Positions 33,161 through 42,469 are shown, counted from the stretch's first letter. The stretch is 64,000 bases of DNA from Paenibacillus glucanolyticus NBRC 15330 (GCF_004000885.1 NZ_BIMC01000007.1:1-64000), one strand, 5' to 3'. The notes: a model not told the origin generated them from the letters alone. Numbers and translations are program-made.

Positions 33161-34174
33161 CTACTTCTGTTCTTCGCTTACTTTCACCAGCTGTTTTCCC
33201 AGGTTCTCGCCTGTGAATAGCCCCAGAAACGCCTCCAGGGTCTTATCAAAGCCATCAACCACATTTTCGGCGTGTTTGATTTTGCCGTCTCTCAGCCATT
33301 CGGCCAGCTCATGCAGTCCCTCATTGTACCGGCTGGCGTAATCGCCAACCAGGAACCCTTTCATCAGCGCGGTATTGGTAAGCAGCAAGCTCTGAATTCT
33401 CGGACCTGTGTCCGGTTTCTCCAGATTATAAAGTGCGATTTGCCCGCAGATCGGGATCCGCGCGTTTTTGTTAATCAAGCGCAGGACCTGATCGGAAACG
33501 TCACCACCCACATTGTCAAAATAAACGTCAACCCCTTCGGGACAAGCCTCGACTAGAGCTGCCTTCAGATCATCCGTCCGATAATTGATCGCCGCGTCGA
33601 ATCCAAGCTCCTCGGTCAGATACGTTGTCTTCTCATCCGAACCGGCAATACCGACCACCCGGGCTCCCTTGATCTTGGCAATCTGCCCCACAATCATGCC
33701 AACGGCACCTGCACCGCCAGATACAACCACCGTTTCACCAGCCTGCGGCTGGCCGATATCGAGTAGTCCAAAGTAAGCTGTCAGCCCCGTCATCCCCAGT
33801 ACACCGAGTGCTGTCGATACGGGTGCGAGATCCGGGTTGACCTTACGCAGCGTCCCAGTGCTCACAGCGGCAAAGCGCTGCCATCCCCAGCTGCCTGTGA
33901 CAAGATCGCCCTCCCGATAGGTCGGATCCGTCGATTCCATCACCTGCCCTACTGCGCCGCCTGCAATCACCTGTCCGACCTCATAGGGTTTGGCATAACT
34001 TTTGGCATCACTCATTCTGCCCCGCATATATGGATCAACCGATAAGTATACGGTCCGTACGAGTACTTCTCCCGCCTGCGGGACAGGCAAAGGCTGTTCC
34101 TCAAACGCAAAATCAGACTCATCCGGCATACCTTGCGGCCGCTTGGCTAGAATAATTCGTTCATTTACCGACAT
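33161..34174 (-). CDS. NADP-dependent oxidoreductase, MDR family (YfmJ/CurA-like)
   Basis: A 337-residue zinc-independent medium-chain reductase that reduces C=C bonds of enones and quinone-like substrates with NADPH. Signs are SVDPYMRGRMSDAKSY near residue 50, the AGETVVVSGGAGAVGMIVGQ nucleotide loop, and VDVYFDNVGGDVSDQVLRL. AAGGAGGG precedes ATG. It follows the CsoR-family regulator gene by about 60 bases in the same direction and may be in its operon. Confidence 0.9.
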   Translation of the reverse strand: MSVNERIILAKRPQGMPDESDFAFEEQPLPVPQAGEVLVRTVYLSVDPYMRGRMSDAKSYAKPYEVGQVIAGGAVGQVMESTDPTYREGDLVTGSWGWQRFAAVSTGTLRKVNPDLAPVSTALGVLGMTGLTAYFGLLDIGQPQAGETVVVSGGAGAVGMIVGQIAKIKGARVVGIAGSDEKTTYLTEELGFDAAINYRTDDLKAALVEACPEGVDVYFDNVGGDVSDQVLRLINKNARIPICGQIALYNLEKPDTGPRIQSLLLTNTALMKGFLVGDYASRYNEGLHELAEWLRDGKIKHAENVVDGFDKTLEAFLGLFTGENLGKQLVKVSEEQK

Positions 34175-34234
34175 TTGAGTACCCTCCTTAAAAAAGCCGT
34201 TATCATACCTTTACCCATTTTGCCCGTTCACAAA

Positions 34235-34495
34235 TTACCTGCTCTTTACAAGCAAATTCACGGCCTCCAGCACAAGCTTCTCCGTATCCTCACCGTTCTC
34301 CTCGGCCTTGCGTACACAATCCACCAGATTTGAGCTCACAACAACGCCAATGGTCCGGTCAATCGCCGTGCGTGAAGCGGATAATTGTGTGATGACTTCC
34401 CGGCAATCCTTGTTCTCTTCCATCATCTTCAATATCCCGCGAAGCTGTCCTTCAATCCGCTTGATCCGGTTTTTCATCTGATCATCGTACTGCAT
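34235..34495 (-). CDS. CsoR/CstR-family metal- or sulfide-sensing repressor
   Basis: An 86-residue helical repressor of the CsoR/RcnR/CstR family (DUF156). CsoR copper sensors use Cys-His-Cys. Here the residues are Cys31 (NKDCREV), Asn56 and Cys60 (NLVDC). The Cys31/Cys60 pair with the His replaced is the arrangement of CstR, which senses persulfide and polysulfide, rather than of copper-sensing CsoR. TTAGGAGG precedes ATG. Neighbours are a downstream reductase but no rhodanese, SQR or copper ATPase, so the target is unclear. No G-rich CsoR-type operator is evident upstream. Confidence 0.85.
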   Translation of the reverse strand: MQYDDQMKNRIKRIEGQLRGILKMMEENKDCREVITQLSASRTAIDRTIGVVVSSNLVDCVRKAEENGEDTEKLVLEAVNLLVKSR

Positions 34496-34649
34496 TTAAT
34501 TTCCTCCTAAAATACCTGTCTCCATGTTCAGGCCTGTCCTTGTCTCTCCATTATACAACAAACCTCCGCTCTTTCCTCACAAGCCTATCGCTCCAGCCGG
34601 ACCTCCGGTATCATTCGTTGTCATTCTTCTTGAATGTCCTACGAGGGGC

Positions 34650-34678
34650 TTGTATACGCTCACAGCCCATGGTATATT
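34650..34678 (+). promoter_or_regulatory. Promoter of the GH13 leader
   Basis: TTGTAT (34650-34655), a 17-base spacer and TATATT (34673-34678). Confidence 0.5.
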
Positions 34679-34748
34679 TTTAAAGAGCAAATGAAATCAT
34701 CGACACCTGAGATTCCAAATTCATAATCTAAAGGCAATGTTATCTTAC

Positions 34749-34794
34749 AAAGGTACAACCTCGGCTATTCATAGTCCTGGCTGTGCCTTTTTTT
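34749..34794 (+). terminator. Leader terminator in front of the GH13 gene
   Basis: AAAGGTACA (34749-34757) pairs with TGTGCCTTT (34782-34790) around an inner GGCTAT/ATAGTCC stem and is followed by seven T. It lies 30 bases before the GH13 start with no plus-strand gene upstream, so it should attenuate that gene. Confidence 0.65.
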
Positions 34795-34823
34795 ATTTTA
34801 CTTAATCTAAGGAGGAATTATCG

Positions 34824-36572
34824 ATGTTCTTGGAAGCCATCTATCACCGTCCGCGCAAAAACTGGTCTTATGCTTACGACGGAACGACCATCCATCTCAG
34901 AATCCGCACCAAAAAAGATGATATTACCGAGGTGTACGCGCTTGCTGGCGACAAATATTTATGGGATCAGACGATGGAATACATTCCGATGACCAAGCTG
35001 TCCTCGGATGAGATGTTCGATTATTGGGAGTGCGAGGCAACCCCTCCCTATCGCCGCCTGAAATACGGCTTTCTGCTCCAGCAGGGCCAGGAAAAGCGCT
35101 GGATGACCGAATATGATTTTCTGACGGAGCCGCCGGCCAATCCGGACCGCCTGTTCGAGTATCCGTTCATCAATCCGGATGACGTTTTCCAGCCGCCGGC
35201 ATGGGTGAAGGACGCCATTTTCTATCAAATTTTCCCGGAACGCTTCGCAAACGGCGACACGAGCAATGATCCGGAAGGCGCCTTGCCTTGGGGCAGCGCA
35301 GAGCCAACACCGAAGAACTTCTTCGGCGGTGACCTTCAGGGTGTAATCGACCACCTGGATTATATTAGTGAGCTTGGGGTTAACGCGATTTACTTCACGC
35401 CGCTGTTCACGGCAACCACAAACCATAAATACGATACCGAGGATTACCTCGAAATCGATCCGCAGTTCGGCGACAAGGACACGCTGAAGAAACTCGTGGA
35501 CCTGTGCCATGCGCGCGGAATCCGCGTCCTGCTGGATGCGGTATTCAATCATTCCGGCAAAACGTTTGCCCCATTCGTTGACGTGCAGAAGAACGGCATG
35601 AACTCCAAATATAAAGATTGGTTCTACGTTCGTTCCTTGCCGCTGGAAGTCGTGGACGGCATTCCGACTTATGATACCTTTGCATTCGAACCGCTGATGC
35701 CGAAGCTGAATACGGAGAATCCGGAAGTCCGAGCTTATCTGCTGAAGGCGGCAGAGTACTGGATTAAGGAAACCGGCATTGACGGCTGGCGCCTGGACGT
35801 GGCCAACGAGGTGGGACACAGCTTCTGGCGCGAATTCCGTCAGGTTGTCAAGAAGGCCGACCCGGATGCTTACATCCTAGGCGAGGTATGGCATGAATCC
35901 TCGATCTGGCTCGAAGGCGACCAGTTTGACGCTGTCATGAACTATCCGTTCACCAACGCTGTTCTGGACTTCTTCATCAACCGCACCGCAGATGCGGAGA
36001 AGTTCTCCTTCATGCTTGGCAAGCAGCTTGCGGGATATCCAAGACAAGCCAGCGAAGTGATGTTCAACCTGCTGGACAGTCATGACACCGCCAGACTGTT
36101 AACGCAAGCCAGCGGCGACAAACGTCTGATGAAACTCGCCGCCATGTTCCAGTTCACGTATTTCGGCACGCCATGCATCTATTACGGCGACGAAATCGGC
36201 ATGGACGGCGGGCACGACCCGGGCTGCCGCAAATGCATGGAATGGGATGAGACGAAACACGACAAGGACCTGTTTACGTTCTACCAAACGCTCATCAAGC
36301 TGCGCAAAGAGCATTCTGCCCTTCGGACCGGCAGCTTTAAATTCTTGCATGCCGAGAAGAACGGCGGCAAAATCGCTTACCTGCGTGAGGACGACAACGA
36401 AACGATCCTCATTGCCATCAACAACGATAAGGCCGGCAACACGATTACCGTCCCTGTACTGGATCCATCCTGGACCAACCTGTGGAACGGCGAGAGCCTT
36501 AATGCGAAGCAAGGCCAGCTGACCGTCAAGCTGCCAGCTTACGGCTTCGCTATTCTGAAAGCCGGGAAGTAA
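34824..36572 (+). CDS. Intracellular GH13 alpha-glucan hydrolase (neopullulanase / maltogenic amylase type)
   Basis: A 582-residue GH13 subfamily 20-like enzyme that hydrolyses cyclodextrins, pullulan or maltodextrins in the cytoplasm; no signal peptide. Residues 1-120 form a CBM34-like N-terminal domain used for dimerisation. The four GH13 regions are DAVFNHSG (I), GWRLDVANEV (II, Asp nucleophile), ILGEVWHE (III, Glu acid/base) and NLLDSHDTARL (IV). The C-terminal beta domain ends the protein. GGAGG lies upstream. It is a single gene with a leader terminator and a strong 3' terminator, and complements the maltose locus at 51-58 kb. Confidence 0.93.
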   Translation: MFLEAIYHRPRKNWSYAYDGTTIHLRIRTKKDDITEVYALAGDKYLWDQTMEYIPMTKLSSDEMFDYWECEATPPYRRLKYGFLLQQGQEKRWMTEYDFLTEPPANPDRLFEYPFINPDDVFQPPAWVKDAIFYQIFPERFANGDTSNDPEGALPWGSAEPTPKNFFGGDLQGVIDHLDYISELGVNAIYFTPLFTATTNHKYDTEDYLEIDPQFGDKDTLKKLVDLCHARGIRVLLDAVFNHSGKTFAPFVDVQKNGMNSKYKDWFYVRSLPLEVVDGIPTYDTFAFEPLMPKLNTENPEVRAYLLKAAEYWIKETGIDGWRLDVANEVGHSFWREFRQVVKKADPDAYILGEVWHESSIWLEGDQFDAVMNYPFTNAVLDFFINRTADAEKFSFMLGKQLAGYPRQASEVMFNLLDSHDTARLLTQASGDKRLMKLAAMFQFTYFGTPCIYYGDEIGMDGGHDPGCRKCMEWDETKHDKDLFTFYQTLIKLRKEHSALRTGSFKFLHAEKNGGKIAYLREDDNETILIAINNDKAGNTITVPVLDPSWTNLWNGESLNAKQGQLTVKLPAYGFAILKAGK

Positions 36573-36576
36573 TAAC

Positions 36577-36637
36577 AAAACTCCCTTTGATGCCATAACC
36601 CGATGTACGGGCTGGCAGTCAAAGGGAGTTTTTTTAC
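36577..36637. terminator. Bidirectional terminator between GH13 and ubiA-like genes
   Basis: AAAACTCCCTTTGATGCCA (36577-36595) pairs with TGGCAGTCAAAGGGAGTTTT with one bulge, followed by TTTTT. Confidence 0.9.
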
Positions 36638-36639
36638 TA

Positions 36640-37512
36640 TCACAGCAGAAACTGATCAGCCAATGTAAAGAACAGAATCGTCATACTGATCACCTGATTC
36701 AGGTTGTAGGAGGCCAGATTCATCACCTTGCGGCTGGAGGGCTTTATGATACGATGCTCCGTGGCAAGCAGCAGCATGGAGATGATAATTCCTGTCAGAT
36801 AGAGCCAGCCCAAGCCTTGGATAACATAAAGAGAGACCAGCAGCATAACCATAATGCCATGCAGCGACCTGGAAATGAGGAGAGCCCCTTTTAATCCAAA
36901 CACGCCAGGGATACTGAACAAACCTGTATTACGATCGAACTCGATATCCTGTGTCGCGTAAATAATGTCAAAGCCTGCAATCCACAGCATCACAACCGTA
37001 CCGATGATGAACGGGATTATGGCGAATTGCCCCGTTACGGCAAACCATGCCCCGATCGGAGCCGAAGCAATCGTAAAGCCCAGGTACAGATGGCACAACC
37101 ACGTAAAGCGTTTTGTGTACGAATACGAGCAGATCAGTACAACCGCTACCGGCGACAGCACCAGACACAGCAGATTCAGCATGCCTGCTGCAAGGATGAA
37201 GATTGCAAAGTTAACGATGACAAACACATGAACCTCACGAGACAACAGGAGTTTTCTTGGCATGTGGCGGTTAGCCGTTCTCGGATTCGCAGCATCAAAC
37301 TTCAAGTCGGCGATGCGGTTGAAGGCATTGGCCCCATTACGGGCAGCAACGAGTGCAACGAGTGACCACAGCATGACGCGCCAAGACGGGATGCCACCCG
37401 CTGCCCAGATCATGGAAATGATCGCAAAAGGCAGCGAGAACAGCGTATGGGAGAACATCACCAGCTCTCCGAACATTTTAGTCTTATGAACGAACTTATT
37501 GATCATCTGCAT
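36640..37512 (-). CDS. UbiA-family prenyltransferase (MqnP/4-hydroxybenzoate octaprenyltransferase-like)
   Basis: A 290-residue membrane prenyltransferase with eight to nine helices. The two Asp-rich Mg-diphosphate motifs are NAFNRIADLKFDAANPRT and GFDIIYATQDIEFDRNTG, which match MqnP-type enzymes of the futalosine menaquinone pathway used by Paenibacillus; that pathway assignment is inference. It is the last gene of a three-gene operon behind a class III aminotransferase and a U32 peptidase. GAGGG precedes ATG 37512. Confidence 0.88.
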   Translation of the reverse strand: MQMINKFVHKTKMFGELVMFSHTLFSLPFAIISMIWAAGGIPSWRVMLWSLVALVAARNGANAFNRIADLKFDAANPRTANRHMPRKLLLSREVHVFVIVNFAIFILAAGMLNLLCLVLSPVAVVLICSYSYTKRFTWLCHLYLGFTIASAPIGAWFAVTGQFAIIPFIIGTVVMLWIAGFDIIYATQDIEFDRNTGLFSIPGVFGLKGALLISRSLHGIMVMLLVSLYVIQGLGWLYLTGIIISMLLLATEHRIIKPSSRKVMNLASYNLNQVISMTILFFTLADQFLL

Positions 37513-37533
37513 TAGGATATCACCCTCATCTGT

Positions 37534-38832
37534 TCACTTCTGGGATAACCCTGCAAGCGCGCTATCCAAGGAGATCAGCATCGCTTCGATTTCCTTCTCC
37601 GGGGTAACCATCGCCGGCTGAAAAGCAAGTACGTTTCGGCCCACGCCATTTTTGCCGATGATAAAACCTTCCTCCTTCATACGCTCCAGAAGCATATCCG
37701 TCCATGCTGCACTTTCCTGGTCCGACGCGCCGTGGATTTCGGCTCCCGCCATAAGACCCTTGCCTCGAACATCAGCGATAACGCCATATTTGTTCTGTAA
37801 GTCCTTCAAACCTTCGATGAGCCGGCTGCCGACTCGGCCGGACCGTTCAACCAAACCCTCCTGCTCGATGTAATCCAAGACAGCAAGCGCTGTTGCGGAT
37901 GACACCGGATTGCCTCCGAAGGTCGATGCAGAAGGCCGATTCAGACTGGCGGCGATCTCATCCGTTGTGGAGAAGGCGCCGATAGGCACGCCATTGCCCA
38001 ATGCCTTCGCCATGGTGAGAATGTCAGGCACAATGCCATAATGCTCGATCCCGAACATCCGTCCCGTACGACCGCAGCCTGTCTGAATCTCATCGGCAAT
38101 CAGCAGAATGCCGTGCTGCTCCAGCATCGCCTTCAACTCGCGGAAATACCAATCCGGCGGCACGATCATTCCCCCGTTGCCTTGGATCGGCTCCACGATC
38201 ATTGCCGCGAACGTGCCCCCCTTCTCCGCCAATACACTCGCTAATGTATCCAGAGAACGGCGTGCGGCAGCTTCCTGATCCATGTCTGGATCATAGGGAC
38301 GCGGAATAAACGTAGTCACGTCTCCATCCAGGAAGTCGTCGGTACGCCACATGGGGATGCCTGTCACATTCATGGTCAGGAAGGTGCGGCCATGAAGGCC
38401 GTATTCCAGCGCCAGGAAGTGGCGACGCTTCGTATGCAAACGTGCGACAAGCAGGGCGCCCTCATTCGCCTCGGACCCGCTGTTCACGAAGAACGTTCGC
38501 TTCAGGTTTCCAGGCAAAATGCCGTCTGCCAACCGCTCCGCCAGCTCCACCATGGGCTGGGTCAGGTAGATGGTTGACGTATGCTGCAGCTTCTGGAGCT
38601 GCTCGATCGTACGGGCGGTAATGGCTTCATTGCAGTGACCGCAAGCAACCACCGACACCCCCGTAAAGAAGTCGACATACGATTTGCCATCATGACCGTA
38701 GAGCATATGCATTTTGCCACCGACAATCTGAGGCGGCTCTTTGTAGAAATTAGCGGTGCACGGGTAGCCGTACTGCCGACGCTTCGCCACGATAGCTTCC
38801 GGGCCGATATATGCTTGGTCCTCATGCGCCAT
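37534..38832 (-). CDS. Class III PLP-dependent aminotransferase
   Basis: A 432-residue fold-type I aminotransferase. NSGSEANEGALLVARLHTKR binds the cofactor phosphate, EPIQGNGGMIVPP and IADEIQTGCGRTGRMFG follow, and MAKALGNGVPIGAFSTT contains the Schiff-base Lys. STFGGNPVSSATALAVLD is also typical. It resembles alanine-glyoxylate/4-aminobutyrate-type enzymes; the amino donor cannot be read. Its start overlaps the U32 gene's end by eleven bases, with GAGGTGAG before ATG. Confidence 0.9.
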   Translation of the reverse strand: MAHEDQAYIGPEAIVAKRRQYGYPCTANFYKEPPQIVGGKMHMLYGHDGKSYVDFFTGVSVVACGHCNEAITARTIEQLQKLQHTSTIYLTQPMVELAERLADGILPGNLKRTFFVNSGSEANEGALLVARLHTKRRHFLALEYGLHGRTFLTMNVTGIPMWRTDDFLDGDVTTFIPRPYDPDMDQEAAARRSLDTLASVLAEKGGTFAAMIVEPIQGNGGMIVPPDWYFRELKAMLEQHGILLIADEIQTGCGRTGRMFGIEHYGIVPDILTMAKALGNGVPIGAFSTTDEIAASLNRPSASTFGGNPVSSATALAVLDYIEQEGLVERSGRVGSRLIEGLKDLQNKYGVIADVRGKGLMAGAEIHGASDQESAAWTDMLLERMKEEGFIIGKNGVGRNVLAFQPAMVTPEKEIEAMLISLDSALAGLSQK

Positions 38833-40831
38833 GGAAACTCACCTCTTCGGATGGTTTCCGTTCTCCCTCACGCTGCATAACCGTGCCGAATTGCAGCGAA
38901 CCCAGGGTATATCCGGCATAGATCGGCGTCATGCCTTCGAACAGCTTGCCGCATAAATTCAGATTCCGCGCAGCCTGGCAATACAACCGCACCAGACCGC
39001 GAAGCTGCTCTGTCGTATACGTCTTCCCTTCAATGCGGAAATGATTCACACCTGCTTCATGCAGTTCCTGCAGGAATGGCATGTAGCACAGCTCCTTCGC
39101 CATAGCCAAGTGGTTCCGACCAGCGGCATCGCGGTATACAGGATTCTCTCCTTTATCGGTAAGCAGCACGAGATGACGGTTATCGACATACTTGTTATCT
39201 TCTTCCGCAATATACTCCATCTCTTCCGCATTTGCGTATAGGTCATGCTCAAGATACATCACGATGGGCGATCCGTGAACGATGATCTCGGTTGTAAATT
39301 CCGGATGCCGGAGCAGTTTCGTCAGATCGTTAAGCTGAAGCTCCAGCGACGGATGGATTCTGGTGATGCCAAAATGCTTCTGATAGAACGAAGCCGCCAT
39401 ATGGTTGTAAATGTTCAAGCTGAAATCGGCCATCATCGGCAGCTCCAGGGATTGGAACTTGTGCATGGCACCGATGTTGGAGACAAGCAAACCATCCAGC
39501 CCATAATGATTGTGCTCTTTGCCCTGCTTCAGAAAATGAGCATACTGCTCCATATGCAGCTCATCCATCATACGGGGCATGCCAAGGATAATCTTGGCGC
39601 TGCCTTTGTCCGCCGTTAAGGCTTCGATATCCTCACGGCCAAATGGAATATCCGGCTGGAACACATCGCCTGCCAGGTAAATGGAACTTGCTCCTTCTTC
39701 CAATGCCGCGCGAGCCTGCTCCATATTGTTCACATGCACTGTAATTTCCGGAATCGCGGCGCTCTGCCGTTCCCGCTTCGCATATCGAAGCGATTCCTTC
39801 ACTTGGATCAACCGCTCCTCCTTCATCTCACGTTCGGCGGTTGGCGTACTGAAAACCTTCCCCGTGCTGTAGAACTTGCCTGTCCCCTCATAACGGCGAT
39901 TAATGAAATCGAGCCCCGGCTTGCCGAAGGCATATGCCGTCGTGAAATCGCGCTTTCGGTTCTTATGCAGCGTATCCGATCCCTCCTCGCGGTTGTAGCC
40001 CAGCGGATCCGCAATATAGCGATCGATTGCATCTCCGTAGGAATTAACGACCATCAGCAAGAAATCAATATCTCTCATCCGACCTTCAATCTTGAAGGAC
40101 GTAATGCCGGACTTGATCAGCTCCGGAATATGCTCGTACATGTACATATCCTTCGCTGCAAGCGGATATTCAGTTGGATAGACGTAACCATCCTTCTTCA
40201 CCCGGTAATCCCAGCGGCATGGCTTCATGCAGCGTCCGCGGCTGGAGCTGTTGCCGAACAGCATCGAGCTGTACAAGCAGTTCGCACCGTGGACCGTGCA
40301 CATATCGCCGTGAATAAAATATTCGAATTCCATCCCGCTCTTGGCATGCAGCACTTCCACTGTCTTCAGATCCATCTCCCGGGAAGCAACGATACGTGAA
40401 ACCCCCAACGCTTTAACGGCTTCGATCATGTCCAGATTATGAACGTTCATCATCACTGAAGAATGAACCGGAATATTCGCATAGTTCATCTCTTGAATCA
40501 GAGGAAACACGGCCAGGTCCTGCGCAATGATTGCATCGGGGCCGATCTCGTTCAGGAAAGCAAAATAACGCTTCGCTTCCTCCAAATCCTCTTCATCCAA
40601 CAGGTTATTCACGGTGATATAGGCACGCTTCCCGCGATCATGAGCCATTTGGACAGCTTCTCTGACCTCTTCGTAACTCAGGTTATATCCCTTGCGCATC
40701 ATGCGCATGTTCAGGGAGGGTCCCCCGAAATAAACAGCGTCGCAGTTTGCGTCAATGACGGTCTTGAATATCTCGAATGTTCCGGCAGGTGCCAACAGTT
40801 CCACTTCTTTACCGCTAAAATATCGAGCCAC
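38822..40831 (-). CDS. U32-family peptidase-like protein (YrrO/RlhA-like)
   Basis: A 669-residue two-part protein. The N-terminal U32 domain begins VELLAPAGTFEIFKTVI and carries the family signature around FEYFIHGDMCTVHGANC, SSRGRCMKPCRW, whose Cys residues bind a cofactor such as Fe-S in related RlhA/UbiU/TrhP proteins. The C-terminal half (from about residue 390) resembles the DUF3656-like second domain. U32 proteins often support tRNA/rRNA hydroxylation rather than proteolysis. GTG 40831 has AAGGGGGA upstream; the longer frame to 40879 is unsupported. First gene of the operon with the aminotransferase and UbiA-like genes. Confidence 0.85.
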   Translation of the reverse strand: MARYFSGKEVELLAPAGTFEIFKTVIDANCDAVYFGGPSLNMRMMRKGYNLSYEEVREAVQMAHDRGKRAYITVNNLLDEEDLEEAKRYFAFLNEIGPDAIIAQDLAVFPLIQEMNYANIPVHSSVMMNVHNLDMIEAVKALGVSRIVASREMDLKTVEVLHAKSGMEFEYFIHGDMCTVHGANCLYSSMLFGNSSSRGRCMKPCRWDYRVKKDGYVYPTEYPLAAKDMYMYEHIPELIKSGITSFKIEGRMRDIDFLLMVVNSYGDAIDRYIADPLGYNREEGSDTLHKNRKRDFTTAYAFGKPGLDFINRRYEGTGKFYSTGKVFSTPTAEREMKEERLIQVKESLRYAKRERQSAAIPEITVHVNNMEQARAALEEGASSIYLAGDVFQPDIPFGREDIEALTADKGSAKIILGMPRMMDELHMEQYAHFLKQGKEHNHYGLDGLLVSNIGAMHKFQSLELPMMADFSLNIYNHMAASFYQKHFGITRIHPSLELQLNDLTKLLRHPEFTTEIIVHGSPIVMYLEHDLYANAEEMEYIAEEDNKYVDNRHLVLLTDKGENPVYRDAAGRNHLAMAKELCYMPFLQELHEAGVNHFRIEGKTYTTEQLRGLVRLYCQAARNLNLCGKLFEGMTPIYAGYTLGSLQFGTVMQREGERKPSEEVSFHGA

Positions 40832-40992
40832 AGTCCGTTCCCCCTTAGGCTTTACATTTAATTTTCTCGATTGTAACATTATTCACATCCCATATAAGTG
40901 AATTAATTCACAGCGATATTCCATACTCAATGCTTCCTGAGCAGCACCTGAATCGGGTGCGTAACTCCTGATTATGTATTTTCGTTTTTATA

Positions 40993-41021
40993 TTGACCGA
41001 CCGTTCATTCAATAATAAAAT
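40993..41021 (+). promoter_or_regulatory. Promoter with TetR-type operator
   Basis: TTGACC (40993-40998), a 17-base spacer and TAAAAT (41016-41021). TGACCG-AC-CGTTCA is an imperfect palindrome over the -35, a typical TetR site controlling the following hydrolase-tetR operon. Confidence 0.6.
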
Positions 41022-41071
41022 AAACCTATCAAGACAGTAGAATAAATGTAAATCAACTGGAGGATATTCTA

Positions 41072-41821
41072 ATGGATCTGCATTACGAAGTGTATGGAAA
41101 TGGAAAGCCTGTCGTCCTTATTCACAGCGGTGGAGCGGATATGAGGGATTGGAGCTCGGTTGTGCCTCTATTATCGGAGGACTTTCATGTTATTGCCTTT
41201 GACGGTCGCGGAGCCGGCCGATCTCCTTCCCCCATCGAACCTGCCAATTACGTGCAGGATTTGTTATCTCTCCTTGATCACCTGAATATTCCTCAAGCTG
41301 CGGTTGTTGGTCATTCCATGGGCGGGCAGATTGCAACAGAGTTCGCGATCCAATATCCTGAAAGAGTGTCGGAACTGATTCTCATTGCACCTGCCCTGTC
41401 CGGTTTTCCCTACTCTGAGGAAATGCAAGCTTACATGCTGCGGGTAAGCGCAGCCGCCCCAGATATCGAGAAAATGATCGAACTGTGCATAGAGCCCCCT
41501 TCCTATGAGATAACGAGAAACCATGCCGAGCGGGGGCTTATGATCCAGATGCTGCGCCACCATTTTGAGCATACCTTTACCTGGGCTACCTTTGACTCGG
41601 TTTGGCCGGAACCGCCGGCGATGGAGCGTTTAGAAGATATCTCTGCCAAAACGCTCTTTATCATAGGCGATCATGAAATGCCCGATAACCGGCAGGTAGG
41701 AGAACAATTTCGGAGGGTTCCGGGCGCTCGCTTTGTCACTATCTCAGAGGCCGACCATATGCTCACACTAACGCATCCGAATGAATTATCCCGACATATC
41801 ATCCAATTTGTGAAGGACTGA
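41072..41821 (+). CDS. Alpha/beta hydrolase
   Basis: A 249-residue soluble alpha/beta-hydrolase-fold enzyme. The oxyanion strand is VVLIHSGGADMRDW, the nucleophile elbow GHSMGGQIA, the acid lies in IIGDHEMPDN and the His in EADHMLTLTHP. CTGGAGG precedes ATG. It is the first gene of a two-gene operon with tetR, seven bases apart, behind a promoter overlapped by a palindrome, so its expression is probably induced by its substrate or a related compound. Confidence 0.9.
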   Translation: MDLHYEVYGNGKPVVLIHSGGADMRDWSSVVPLLSEDFHVIAFDGRGAGRSPSPIEPANYVQDLLSLLDHLNIPQAAVVGHSMGGQIATEFAIQYPERVSELILIAPALSGFPYSEEMQAYMLRVSAAAPDIEKMIELCIEPPSYEITRNHAERGLMIQMLRHHFEHTFTWATFDSVWPEPPAMERLEDISAKTLFIIGDHEMPDNRQVGEQFRRVPGARFVTISEADHMLTLTHPNELSRHIIQFVKD

Positions 41822-41828
41822 AGGTTTC

Positions 41829-42413
41829 ATGCCACGTACACCAAGCGAGAACGAACGCATACGCCAGATCGCGAAGGATAAGATTCAGGAAGCCGCCATG
41901 GATTTATTCATACATCAAGGCTACCATGCGACTTCCATCAGCGATGTAGCCAAACATGCGGCAATATCCAAGGGACTGCTCTATAACTATTTTTCAGGAA
42001 AGGAAGCGCTGCTGGCCGCCATGGTTGAGGATCGCGTTGCAGGTGTGGCCAAGGTTATGGAGGATGCCGCTTCGCTTAAAACTCCTGCAGAACAGCTGAG
42101 GTTCATCATTGAGCATGCGATCGACAACGTCTATCAGCAGCCGGAAGTCTTCCGATTCTACCTGCATCTTCAAACCCAGCCCGAGGCCGACCAAGAGTTG
42201 ATACCTTACGGCAAGCGTCTTGTGGAAGAAGCCGCCCGGCAATTTGAGATTCAATGCGGAATCTTCCAGATGCTAGGGGTCCCCGAGCCGCGTAAACGTT
42301 CCATGTATTTTTCTTCTACACTTCAAGGCATTATGCTCATGATATCCACCTATCCCCAGCAATTCCCTATAGAAGAAGTGAAGGAGCAGATGCTGAAGGA
42401 GTTTTGCTCGTAA
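41829..42413 (+). CDS. TetR-family regulator
   Basis: A 194-residue regulator with an N-terminal helix-turn-helix domain (AAMDLFIHQGYHATSISDVA, then ISKGLLYNYFSGKEALLAAM) and a helical ligand domain (VYQQPEVFRFYLHLQTQPEA, RKRSMYFSSTLQGIMLMIST). It probably represses its own operon at the TGACCG-AC-CGTTCA site. A terminator follows. Confidence 0.9.
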   Translation: MPRTPSENERIRQIAKDKIQEAAMDLFIHQGYHATSISDVAKHAAISKGLLYNYFSGKEALLAAMVEDRVAGVAKVMEDAASLKTPAEQLRFIIEHAIDNVYQQPEVFRFYLHLQTQPEADQELIPYGKRLVEEAARQFEIQCGIFQMLGVPEPRKRSMYFSSTLQGIMLMISTYPQQFPIEEVKEQMLKEFCS

Positions 42414-42415
42414 AG

Positions 42416-42464
42416 GAAAAGAGCCGCGGATTTCCCATATTTTTGGAATCCGGGCTCTTTATCA
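42416..42464. terminator. Bidirectional terminator after tetR
   Basis: AAAGAGCC-GCGGATT pairs with GGAATCCG-GGCTCTTT around a T-rich loop; TTTATC follows on the plus strand and TTTTCC on the minus strand. Confidence 0.8.
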
Positions 42465-42469
42465 TGAAT

